Source: Steroidobacteraceae bacterium
Lineage (GTDB): Bacteria; Pseudomonadota; Gammaproteobacteria; Steroidobacterales; Steroidobacteraceae
Direction of reading: 5' to 3'
DNA length: 49,152 bases
Assembly (NCBI GenBank): GCA_025458905.1
Contig: JALORN010000023.1
Location: 1-49,152 of the forward strand
Shown: positions 9,038 through 15,775 of the stretch, piece by piece
Position numbering within the stretch: position 1 is the stretch's first letter
How the letters are laid out: every line of letters begins with the position of its first letter
Notes under the pieces: generated by a model
Database searches by the model: none
What the model saw: the letters and a program-made list of their open reading frames with translations, nothing else
What the model was told of the DNA's origin: nothing
Translations under genes and position numbers: made by a program

Positions 9038-9847
9038 TCAGTGCTTCGGCGTGCCGCGCGTTCCGCTGCCGGACGTCTTGCCCGGGCGGCTGCTGCCCGC
9101 TGCGCCGCCCGCCTCGCCCTCGATCTTGCGCTTCAGGGCCTGCAGGTTCTCCCGCATCTCGCTCTTGGGGTCGCGGCGGAAGATCTTCGCGACCGCATCG
9201 CCGAGCGCGCCCGCGGGCGGATGGTAGAGCATGCGGACGTTGACCCGCGTGCCGCCCGAGCCGTCGTTCTCGACGAACAGCGTGCCCTCGGTGTCGACCA
9301 TCGAGCCCGGGATCGCGCGCCACGACAGGCTCTCGTTCGGGGTCTCGGAGGTGATCTCCGACTCCCACTCGGTGGGGATGCCCGCCGGTCCCTCGACCCG
9401 CCAGCGGTGGCGGCGTTCGCCGGTCGGCGTGATCTCCTGCACGTGGGTCATGAACTGCGGCCAGGTCTCGACGCGCCGCACGAACGTCCAGACCTCGGAG
9501 AGCGGCGCCTCGATCGTCACCGACTCTTCGACCTCGATGCCCGACTCGACCGTCGCGCCGCGCTTCTGGCGCACGCTCTGCACCAGCAGGTAGGCACCGA
9601 GCGCGCCCAGCACCAGGCCGAGCGGTCCGCGGCGCATCAGCGCGTAGCCGGCAAGCCCGACGCCGGCGGCCCCGGTCACGATCCGGTCCGCGTTCTCCAT
9701 GTCGCGCAAGCCCGCGAGCCCCGGGATGCGGGTGCGGGCCCGCTCGCCGCCCGCCTGCCCAGCGATCCCGAGACCGGCCTGCGCCTCGCGGCCCGGATCG
9801 GCTGCGATGCCGCCGCCGAGGGCTCCCTCGATGCTCTGGTTCACCAT
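9038..9847 (-). CDS. SRPBCC-fold membrane protein (cyclase/dehydrase family)
   Basis: A 269-residue protein. Residues 1-50 are low-complexity, 50-92 contain hydrophobic segments resembling the DUF2892/YgaP membrane module (ENADRIVTGAAGVGLAGYAL, then GLVLGALGAYLLVQ), and about 100-240 form an SRPBCC/START-like ligand-binding domain of the cyclase/dehydrase type (VTIEAPLSEVWTFV, WPQFMTHVQEI, WRVEGPAG, LSWRAIPGS, GTRVNVRMLYHPP). The C-terminal 25 residues are polar and disordered. A GAGAGGAA purine run precedes the chosen ATG. Proteins with this layout occur widely in proteobacteria and are linked to stress or membrane lipid handling, without a known substrate. The region upstream (about 280 bases) contains a 10-bp palindrome CGAACGTTCG around 9899-9908 but no other gene that I can see. 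Confidence 0.8.
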   Translation of the reverse strand: MVNQSIEGALGGGIAADPGREAQAGLGIAGQAGGERARTRIPGLAGLRDMENADRIVTGAAGVGLAGYALMRRGPLGLVLGALGAYLLVQSVRQKRGATVESGIEVEESVTIEAPLSEVWTFVRRVETWPQFMTHVQEITPTGERRHRWRVEGPAGIPTEWESEITSETPNESLSWRAIPGSMVDTEGTLFVENDGSGGTRVNVRMLYHPPAGALGDAVAKIFRRDPKSEMRENLQALKRKIEGEAGGAAGSSRPGKTSGSGTRGTPKH

Positions 9848-10130
9848 GACGATTCCTCTCGTAGAACCGGCCTGCTGCTGCCGCATCCGCGCGGCCGGCG
9901 AACGTTCGATGCGGGACTGGCTACGTTAGGCCGCTGGCGTGCGAACGAAGTCCGTCCACGTCCACGATCGATGAGGGACCGGCAGCACCTGCGAGTCGGA
10001 CGCCGATTACAGCGCGGCCGGGCGAGCACTTCCGTACGGCTTCATCGAGGAATCCGCCGCGGGAAACCGCAATGACCCGGGTGGGCCGCGCCGCGCAGAA
10101 TGTGCGGCGTCCAGCCACGGAGGAGGCTGC

Positions 10131-10382
10131 ATGATGGCCAGGGAAGTCACGGAGTCGGTGGCACGCGAACGCCGGGCGGAATTGCTGGCGCTCTTCGAGG
10201 TGGCCGATGGCTACGGCGACGGTCGGATCGACTTCGACGAGTTCTGCCGGCGGCTCGCCGATCTCGACCCCGAGCCCGCTGCCGCGGCGGACGAATCACC
10301 GGCGCGTTGCGCGGCGATCGACGTCCGTCGCGTCCGGCGGATCGAGCTGGCCGAGTCGCTGAACTGGTGGGCCGATCGTTGA
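10131..10382 (+). CDS. Small EF-hand-like protein
   Basis: An 83-residue protein with an excellent AGGAGG just upstream of two adjacent ATG codons; the second (three bases later) has the better spacing. One EF-hand-like calcium loop is visible at about residues 26-38, DGYGDGRIDFDEF: Asp at loop position 1, Asp at 5, Gly at 6, Ile at 8 and Glu at 12, but Tyr instead of Asp/Asn at position 3. That weakens predicted calcium affinity. The C-terminus is charged and ends in a Trp-Trp pair. There is no signal peptide, so it is probably cytoplasmic. The single hand could pair in a homodimer. It sits alone between two genes on the other strand. Confidence 0.72.
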   Translation: MMAREVTESVARERRAELLALFEVADGYGDGRIDFDEFCRRLADLDPEPAAAADESPARCAAIDVRRVRRIELAESLNWWADR

Positions 10383-10480
10383 TCGAGCCTGCGGGCCCGT
10401 CGGCCCGGGCGCGGCCGCTCTGTCGCTGGTGCTCCGGAAGTGGCTGAAGGCCGGTGCGGGACGACTGCAGTGCGCCGCGT

Positions 10481-12085
10481 TCAGCGCGGCTGCGGGGTCG
10501 TCGCCGTGTCGCTGGCCTCGAAGCGGGCGAGGAGTTCGCCGGCTTCGTCCTCGAACTCGAGCAGGCGGCCGGCGACCAGCCAGCGCCGCGCGCGCTCCAG
10601 CATCGCGGTGAAGGCCTTCTCCTGCGCCATCGCCGCCTCGCTGCAGGCCATCATCGTGCCGGCGAGGCCCGTGAAGCGCACCTGGCCGGCGTCGCGGGCC
10701 ACTGCGCCCGTCAGGTTGTTGCAGCCGCCGGAGCCCGCGACGCGCGCCTGCCCGGGCTCGAACTGCAGGAAGGCTTCGCGCGTGCGCCCGCTCGCCTTCG
10801 CCGCCGGCTCACCGTCGAGCTGCGTGAGGCGCCAGCGCGTGCCCTCGAGCGGCGCGTTCGCCGGGGGCGGCGGGCAGGACTCGCCGGCCGGTGCGAGGCG
10901 CAGGAAGCGATCGACCACCAGCGCCGCACGCGGCAGCGCGCCTTCCATCGGCATCCGCTGCGCGATCCGGCCCTCGACCTGCGCGAGCCGTGGCGCGCCC
11001 GGCGACTGGCGCTCGGCGAGGTAGGCGCGCTCCAGTTCGCGGGCACCGGCCTCCTGCGCCACCGGCAGGCGCTCGCCGGTGGCGCAGTCGATGAAGGCCG
11101 CGGCGTCGGCGAGGTAGGTGTAGGCGCCGAGCAGCCGGACGCGCGGCTCGAACGGCGAGAAGACGCCCGGCACGCGGCGCAGGTCGTAGTTCAGGGAAGA
11201 GCGGATCGGCCGGCCCTCGAGGTCGAGCAGGCGCAGCGCACCATCGTCGCGCAGCGCGAAGCGCACCGGGGCCTCGCGGCCGCCGAACAGCAACAGCGTC
11301 CGGCCATCGGAGGCGAACAGCCAGCGGCCGACCTCGTCGGGCGTGGCGGGCGAAGGCTTGCCGAGGTAGGTGGAGCGCCAGCGGAAGGCGCCTTCGGGCA
11401 GCAGGTCGAGCGTCTGCTCGATGCCGCGGCAGTCGGCACAGGGCAGCACGCCGCGGAACTGGGCGGGCAGCGTGCCGAGCGCGCTCGCTGCGGCGGGCGG
11501 CGCGGCGGCGCGTGGCGCGCCGCCCGGGTCAGCGGCCTGCGCCGCGGGCGGTGGCGCCCCGGACGGCGCCGCACTGGCCGCCGGCCGCGCCGCGACGGCG
11601 CGCATCACGACCTGCAGGAACTGCGCCTTGCCGTCGGCGAACGGTCGGTACAGGCGGTCGGTGGTGAAGGCGAGGCGCTCGCCCTCGCGGATCGTGGCGC
11701 GGACGATGTACATGCCGCGGCCCTGGACCTGGGCGGGGTCGTAGGCGATCGCGAAGCGGATCGGCACCTGGCCGGGGGAGTCGATGCGCGTGCGGCCGAG
11801 CACGATCGCTGGCGCGTCGGCGCGCGAGACGTCCTCGAGCACCGCCTCGAACACGGCCTGCGGGGAGAGCCCGACGCGCTCGCGGTAGGTGGCCGTGCCG
11901 CCGACCAGTCCGACCGCGGGCGCAGGCGGGCCGCCGGCGCCTGCGCCCGCGCCGGCGGCGGATGCCGCGGGCACCAGGAGAAGCACAGCCGCGGCGCCGG
12001 CGAGCAGCAGGACCGCGAGCGGCACGGCGCGCAGGCGAAACCGACGTGTCGCCACGGGGCGCGAAGTGTGCGGCAGCGAACTCAT
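10481..12085 (-). CDS. Envelope protein fusing YbaY-, NlpE- and META/HslJ-like domains
   Basis: A 534-residue exported protein. The ATG is chosen because GAGGAG precedes it and it begins a signal sequence (hydrophobic about 19-45). Domains in order: a YbaY/YscW-like beta domain (about 60-150, GTATYRERVGLSPQAV and IRFAIAYDP), a Pro/Ala linker (165-205), an NlpE N-terminal-like domain (206-305) with the conserved LPCADC motif at 214-219, a second module about 310-400 (LGAYTYLADAAAFIDCATG) like that following NlpE in related proteins, and a META/HslJ domain (412-524) with GSGGCNNLTG and MACSE. In E. coli these are three separate proteins: NlpE is a lipoprotein sensing copper and surface stress through Cpx, HslJ is linked to novobiocin resistance. 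No clear lipobox is seen, so attachment is uncertain. It is divergent from the YqjD-like operon. Confidence 0.85.
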   Translation of the reverse strand: MSSLPHTSRPVATRRFRLRAVPLAVLLLAGAAAVLLLVPAASAAGAGAGAGGPPAPAVGLVGGTATYRERVGLSPQAVFEAVLEDVSRADAPAIVLGRTRIDSPGQVPIRFAIAYDPAQVQGRGMYIVRATIREGERLAFTTDRLYRPFADGKAQFLQVVMRAVAARPAASAAPSGAPPPAAQAADPGGAPRAAAPPAAASALGTLPAQFRGVLPCADCRGIEQTLDLLPEGAFRWRSTYLGKPSPATPDEVGRWLFASDGRTLLLFGGREAPVRFALRDDGALRLLDLEGRPIRSSLNYDLRRVPGVFSPFEPRVRLLGAYTYLADAAAFIDCATGERLPVAQEAGARELERAYLAERQSPGAPRLAQVEGRIAQRMPMEGALPRAALVVDRFLRLAPAGESCPPPPANAPLEGTRWRLTQLDGEPAAKASGRTREAFLQFEPGQARVAGSGGCNNLTGAVARDAGQVRFTGLAGTMMACSEAAMAQEKAFTAMLERARRWLVAGRLLEFEDEAGELLARFEASDTATTPQPR

Positions 12086-12194
12086 CGGCGACTCCTCGAG
12101 AAGAACGATCCCCGCGGATCTCGGCAATCCGCAGTGACGCAGCGCAGGTCGGCGGGTACGATCGTGCGCCACCGCAAACATGGAGGACGCTGCG

Positions 12195-12503
12195 ATGAAC
12201 GCCAACGAGCAGGCCACCGACCGGATTCTGGACGATCTGCGCCGCGTCGTCGACGACGCCGAGGGGCTGATGCGCGAGACCGCGGGCGTCGCCGGCGAGC
12301 GCGCGGCCGATGCGCGTGCGCGCGCCGCCGAGTCGCTGCGCCAGGCCCGCGAGCGCCTCGCCACGCTCGAGGAAGAGCTGTTCAGCCGGGCGCGCGCCGC
12401 CGCCCGCGACACCGACCGCTACGTGCGCGACAACCCCTGGCAGTCGATCGGCATCGCCGCCGGCGTCGGCCTGCTGCTCGGGCTGCTGATCGGCCGCCGT
12501 TGA
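12195..12503 (+). CDS. DUF883 family protein (ElaB/YqjD-like)
   Basis: A 102-residue protein. GGAGG upstream supports this ATG over an in-frame one five codons earlier. Residues 1-75 form a long charged amphipathic helix (DDLRRVVDDAEGLMRET, then Ala/Arg-rich heptads), followed by VRDNPWQSIGIAAGVGLLLGLLIGRR, the hallmark C-terminal membrane anchor of the ElaB/YqjD/YgaM family. In E. coli these are inner-membrane, ribosome-associated proteins made in stationary phase. Its stop is overlapped by the start of the YqjE-like gene, so the three small genes form one operon. Confidence 0.88.
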   Translation: MNANEQATDRILDDLRRVVDDAEGLMRETAGVAGERAADARARAAESLRQARERLATLEEELFSRARAAARDTDRYVRDNPWQSIGIAAGVGLLLGLLIGRR

Positions 12504-12922
12504 ACGGACTGTTCGACTCGATCCGCCGGCTGCTCGCCGGGCTGGTCGCGATCGCGCAGACGCGGCTCGAGCTGGTCACCACCGAGCTCGCGGCCGAGAT
12601 CCAGCGCGCCGTCGGCGTGCTGCTGTGGGCGGCGGTCGCGCTGTTCTTCGCGGGCCTCTCGGTACTGATGATCGCGATCACGGTCGTGGTGTTCGCCCCC
12701 GAGGCGTGGCGCGTGCGGGTCGCGGCGCTGGTCTGCGCGACCTTCGTCGGCGGGGCGATCGGCGCCGGCCTCGTGGTGCGCCGCAGGGTCGCCGAGCGGC
12801 CGTCGCTGCTGGCGGCGAGCCTCGGCGAGCTGCGCAAGGATCGCGAGGCGCTCGAGCGCGGCTTGGCGGGCGAGGCGTCCGCGACTGCCGCCCGCCCGGA
12901 GCCACCGGCGGGGCCGCGATGA
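12500..12922 (+). CDS. YqjE-like phage-holin-superfamily membrane protein
   Basis: A 140-residue inner-membrane protein. Translation must start at a TTG that overlaps the TGA of the upstream gene (TTGA, four shared bases); no ATG is available before the conserved N-terminus, so translational coupling is likely. An amphipathic N-terminal helix (SIRRLLAGLVAIAQTRLEL) is followed by two transmembrane segments (about 40-65 and 70-92) and a charged tail. This matches YqjE of the YqjD-YqjE-YqjK set, annotated as putative phage holin superfamily III (Actinobacterial holin/YqjE). The physiological role is not known. It also overlaps the next gene by four bases. Confidence 0.85.
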   Translation: MNGLFDSIRRLLAGLVAIAQTRLELVTTELAAEIQRAVGVLLWAAVALFFAGLSVLMIAITVVVFAPEAWRVRVAALVCATFVGGAIGAGLVVRRRVAERPSLLAASLGELRKDREALERGLAGEASATAARPEPPAGPR

Positions 12923-13263
12923 ACGGGCGCCTGCGCCAGCTCGAGCTGCGCCAGCGCGCGCTGGTGCTGCGCAGCGACCTGCAGCGCCACGCGATCGCCG
13001 CCGAGGGCGCGGCGCTCGGCGAGCGCGTGGCCGGCGTCGAGGGCCGGGTCGCGGTCGCGCGCCGGCTGCTGTCCTGGCCGGCGCTCGGCATCGCCGGAAC
13101 GGTGCTGCTGGCCATCGGCGGGCCGCGGCGCGCGCTGCGGGTCGCGAGCCGGCTGCTGGTGTTCGCGACGCTGGCGCGCCGTGCGTGGGGCCTCGTCGGC
13201 GGGTTCGCGGCGCGTGCGCGGGCCGACGGGCGCGGCGAGCGGCCCCCCGCCTCGCCCGGCTAG
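12919..13263 (+). CDS. YqjK-like small membrane-associated protein
   Basis: A 114-residue protein starting at an ATG whose last two bases are part of the upstream stop (ATGA overlap). The N-terminal half is a basic helix (LRQLELRQRALVLRSDLQRH), then a weakly hydrophobic segment around 51-66 and another at 75-95, with a Pro/Arg-rich tail. Position and composition match YqjK-like proteins, which follow YqjE in many Gammaproteobacteria; sequence identity to them is low in this class of short helical proteins, so the call leans on context. The function is unknown. The pirin gene begins 10 bases after the stop and may belong to the same transcript. Confidence 0.75.
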   Translation: MNGRLRQLELRQRALVLRSDLQRHAIAAEGAALGERVAGVEGRVAVARRLLSWPALGIAGTVLLAIGGPRRALRVASRLLVFATLARRAWGLVGGFAARARADGRGERPPASPG

Positions 13264-13272
13264 ACTGGCGCC

Positions 13273-14172
13273 ATGCAGCCGACCGATCTTCCGCGCGGCG
13301 TCACCGGCGCCGCGGCCGCCTCGCCTGCCGGCGGGACGCTCCGCCCCGTGGTACGCACCGTGCGCGGCACGCCCACCAGTGACGGCGCCGGCGTGAAGCT
13401 GACGCGGGTCATCGGGGGCCAGGCGCTCCCCGACCTCGATCCCTTCCTGCTGTTCGACGAGTTCCGCTCGGATCGCGCGGGCGACTACATCGCCGGCTTC
13501 CCGGACCATCCGCATCGCGGCTTCGAGACCGTGACCTACATGCTCGCCGGGCGGATGCGCCATCGCGACAACCAGGGCAACAGCGGCCTGCTGACCGCCG
13601 GCAGCGTGCAGTGGATGACCGCCGGCCGCGGCATCGTGCATTCGGAGATGCCGGAGCAGGAGGACGGCCTGATGTGGGGCTTCCAGCTGTGGGTGAACCT
13701 GCCGGCGCGCGACAAGCTGACGGCGCCGCGCTACCAGGACATCGAACCGGCGCGCGTGCCGACGCTCCGCGTGGCGCCCGGCGTCGCGGTGCGGCTGCTG
13801 GCCGGCGAGTTCGGCGGCCAGTCGGGGCCGGTCGCCGGCATCACCGGCACGCAACCGCTCTACGCCGACCTGCAGCTCGAGACCGGTGCGCGCGCCGAGC
13901 TGCCGGTGCCGGCGACGCACAACGCCTTCGCCTACGTCTACGAGGGCGCGGCACGGATCGGTGGATCCGCGAAGGCGACCGCGCGCGGCGAGCTCGCGCA
14001 GCTCGGGGCCGGCGATCGCGTGCTCGTCGAGGCCGACGGCGGCCGCGCACGGCTGGTGCTCGTGGCGGGCCGGCCACTCGGGGAGCCGGTGGCGCGCTAC
14101 GGCCCGTTCGTGATGAACACCCGCGAGGAGATCATGCAGGCCTTCGCGGACTTCCAGGCCGGCCGCTTCTAG
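13273..14172 (+). CDS. Pirin family protein
   Basis: A 299-residue bicupin of the pirin family. The N-terminal cupin keeps the full metal site: His79 and His81 in FPDHPHRGFETVTY, His123 and Glu125 in GIVHSEMPE. The C-terminal cupin (about 175-290, with the pirin C-terminal pattern LLAGEFGGQSGPV and PATHNAFAYVYEG) is present and the protein ends in the usual ARYGPFVMNTREEI region. Bacterial pirins include quercetin 2,3-dioxygenases and regulators of central metabolism; the substrate cannot be told from sequence. Its TAG stop lies in a CTAG that is also the stop of the convergent efflux gene, so the two coding regions share four bases. Confidence 0.92.
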   Translation: MQPTDLPRGVTGAAAASPAGGTLRPVVRTVRGTPTSDGAGVKLTRVIGGQALPDLDPFLLFDEFRSDRAGDYIAGFPDHPHRGFETVTYMLAGRMRHRDNQGNSGLLTAGSVQWMTAGRGIVHSEMPEQEDGLMWGFQLWVNLPARDKLTAPRYQDIEPARVPTLRVAPGVAVRLLAGEFGGQSGPVAGITGTQPLYADLQLETGARAELPVPATHNAFAYVYEGAARIGGSAKATARGELAQLGAGDRVLVEADGGRARLVLVAGRPLGEPVARYGPFVMNTREEIMQAFADFQAGRF

Positions 14173-15449
14173 CTGCCGGCCCGCGCCCCCGGCGTGCCCT
14201 GCGGGCCCGGCGCCGATCCGCCGTAGCGAGCCTCGTAGAGCGCAGCCGCCTGCCAGGCGTCGAGCGCGGCCTCGCGCTCGGCCAGCCGGGCGCGCAGCGC
14301 ACTGCGCCGCTGCAGCAGGGCCTCCGACAGTGCCAGCTCGCCGAGATCGAAGGCGCGGCGTGCGAGCTGCGCGGCGTCCTCCTGGAGGCGCGCGGCCTCG
14401 GCCAGCCGCGCCCAGGCGGCGCGCGCGCGCGCCAGCTCGGCCTGCAGCACCACGCGCTCGCGTCCCGCGGCCGCCCGGGCCGCATCGAGCTCGGCGCCGG
14501 CCACTTCGGCACTGGCGCGCGCCCGCGCGGCCTCGGCGCTGCGGCGGCGGGCGCCGAGCGGCACGCTGATCGAGACGCCGCCGACCTTCTCCGCGCCGCC
14601 GAACTCGCTCGAATAGCGTGCGCCGAGCGTCGGGTCGGGCCAGCGGTCCTGGCGGGCGCGTTCCGCCTCGCGCGCCGCGCGTTCCGCGGCGAGCGCGAAG
14701 GGGGCGAGCGACGGGTCGGCGAGCTCGCGGCCGTCGCCGCCGGCGGCGCCAGCACCCGCGGGCGGGGCCGCGGCGGGCGGGTCGTCCCAGGCCTCGAGCT
14801 CGCAGGAGGCGCCCTCGAGCCGCGTCGCGAGCACGCGCGCGGCGGCGACCGCCGAGCTGCGCGCGCTGCCCGCCTCGGCGCCGCTGCTGGCCGCCTCGGC
14901 TTCGGCCAGCGCCGCGTCGAGGCGCGCCGCGTCGCCGGCGCGACGGCGCGCGCCGACGGCCGCCGCGATCCGCTCCGCGTCGTCGGCGTCCGCCTGCGCG
15001 AGGCGCGCGCGCTGGCTGGCGCGCACGCAGGCGAACCAGTCCTCGAGCACCGCCACCTGGGCACGGCGCCTGGCCACGCCGAGCTCGGCCTCGGACTGCG
15101 CGACCTCGAGGCGGGCGAGGTCGCGATCGAGCGCGGCCTTGCCGGGCAGGCGCACGCCGCGCTGCAGGGCGGTGCCCCACTCGTCGAACGTCCCGGCGGC
15201 GGTGGTGCGCCGCTGCGCCGCCTCGGCGGTCAGCTGCCACGCGTACGGCCCGAGGGTGGTGAGGCGCGCGGCCGACTCGGCCTCGGTTCGCCGCGCGAGC
15301 GCGGCCCGCAGCCCGGGGTCGGCGTCGAGCGCGCGCTGCAGCAGTTCGGCCGGCGGCAGCGGCGGCGTGGCCTGCGCCGCCGCCACGCCCCCGAGCAGCA
15401 CGACGAGCAACGGCAGCGCGGCGCGCCGGTGGCCTCGCGGCGCCGTCAC
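14169..15449 (-). CDS. TolC-family outer-membrane factor of the metal RND system (CzcC/CusC-like)
   Basis: A 426-residue outer-membrane efflux protein with a signal peptide (about 1-26, ending AAAQA) and no lipobox Cys. The body is long Ala-rich coiled-coil helices in two halves, with beta-barrel-type strands at DPTLGARYSSEF and VGGVSISVPLGARR, as in the CzcC branch of the TolC family. It would form the outer-membrane channel linked to the RND pump and adaptor encoded upstream. It is the last gene of the operon; its ATG overlaps the stop of the DUF3240 gene by the ATGA arrangement, suggesting coupled translation and fixed stoichiometry. It converges on pirin with a shared stop tetranucleotide. 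Confidence 0.88.
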   Translation of the reverse strand: MTAPRGHRRAALPLLVVLLGGVAAAQATPPLPPAELLQRALDADPGLRAALARRTEAESAARLTTLGPYAWQLTAEAAQRRTTAAGTFDEWGTALQRGVRLPGKAALDRDLARLEVAQSEAELGVARRRAQVAVLEDWFACVRASQRARLAQADADDAERIAAAVGARRRAGDAARLDAALAEAEAASSGAEAGSARSSAVAAARVLATRLEGASCELEAWDDPPAAAPPAGAGAAGGDGRELADPSLAPFALAAERAAREAERARQDRWPDPTLGARYSSEFGGAEKVGGVSISVPLGARRRSAEAARARASAEVAGAELDAARAAAGRERVVLQAELARARAAWARLAEAARLQEDAAQLARRAFDLGELALSEALLQRRSALRARLAEREAALDAWQAAALYEARYGGSAPGPQGTPGARAGS

Positions 15450-15775
15450 GACAACCTCCCGAAGCGTGCGACCGGCAGTGCCCAGTAGACGATCTCGGGC
15501 GAGGGCAGCGCTGCGCGCAACGCGGCCAGCGCCGCCTCGACGCGCTGCTGCGGCAGCACCGTCACGAGCAGCTTGCGCCGCGCGCGGCCGAGCACCGTCT
15601 CGACCGTGGTGCGCAGGCTGGCCGCCTCGCCGTAGCCGTCCGCGTCCAGCATCGTGAAGCCGCTGAACAGCGCCGCCTGCGCGTGGCAGAAGTCGATCAT
15701 CTCTTCCTCGATCGCCGCCGGGAACGCGAAGTGCAGCGCGACCAGGGCATCGGCAGGTGACTCGGGGTCGCTCAT
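15446..15775 (-). CDS. DUF3240 family protein in metal-efflux operon
   Basis: A 109-residue cytoplasmic protein matching DUF3240, a family found next to CzcA-type pumps. It has a ferredoxin-like alternating pattern: VALHFAFPAAIEEEMIDF, then a disordered loop, LRTTVETVLGRARRKLLVTVLP and a last strand PEIVYWALPVARFG. The layout recalls the PII/CutA-like superfamily of trimeric signal or metal-binding proteins, and a role in sensing metal or regulating the pump from the cytosolic side is plausible but inferred. Cys30 and His31 (DFCHAQ) are candidate ligands. The gene is sandwiched between pump and outer-membrane factor with four-base overlaps on both sides, so it is made in step with them. Confidence 0.8.
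   Translation of the reverse strand: MSDPESPADALVALHFAFPAAIEEEMIDFCHAQAALFSGFTMLDADGYGEAASLRTTVETVLGRARRKLLVTVLPQQRVEAALAALRAALPSPEIVYWALPVARFGRLS

Noticed and set aside
9899..9908. CGAACGTTCG palindrome upstream of the SRPBCC gene
   Set aside because: Only 10 bp and CG-rich; too likely by chance to list as an operator.
12382..15240. A 950-codon minus-strand open frame
   Set aside because: It runs antisense through the YqjE, YqjK and pirin genes and out of frame through the channel gene; composition is Arg/Gly repeats only.
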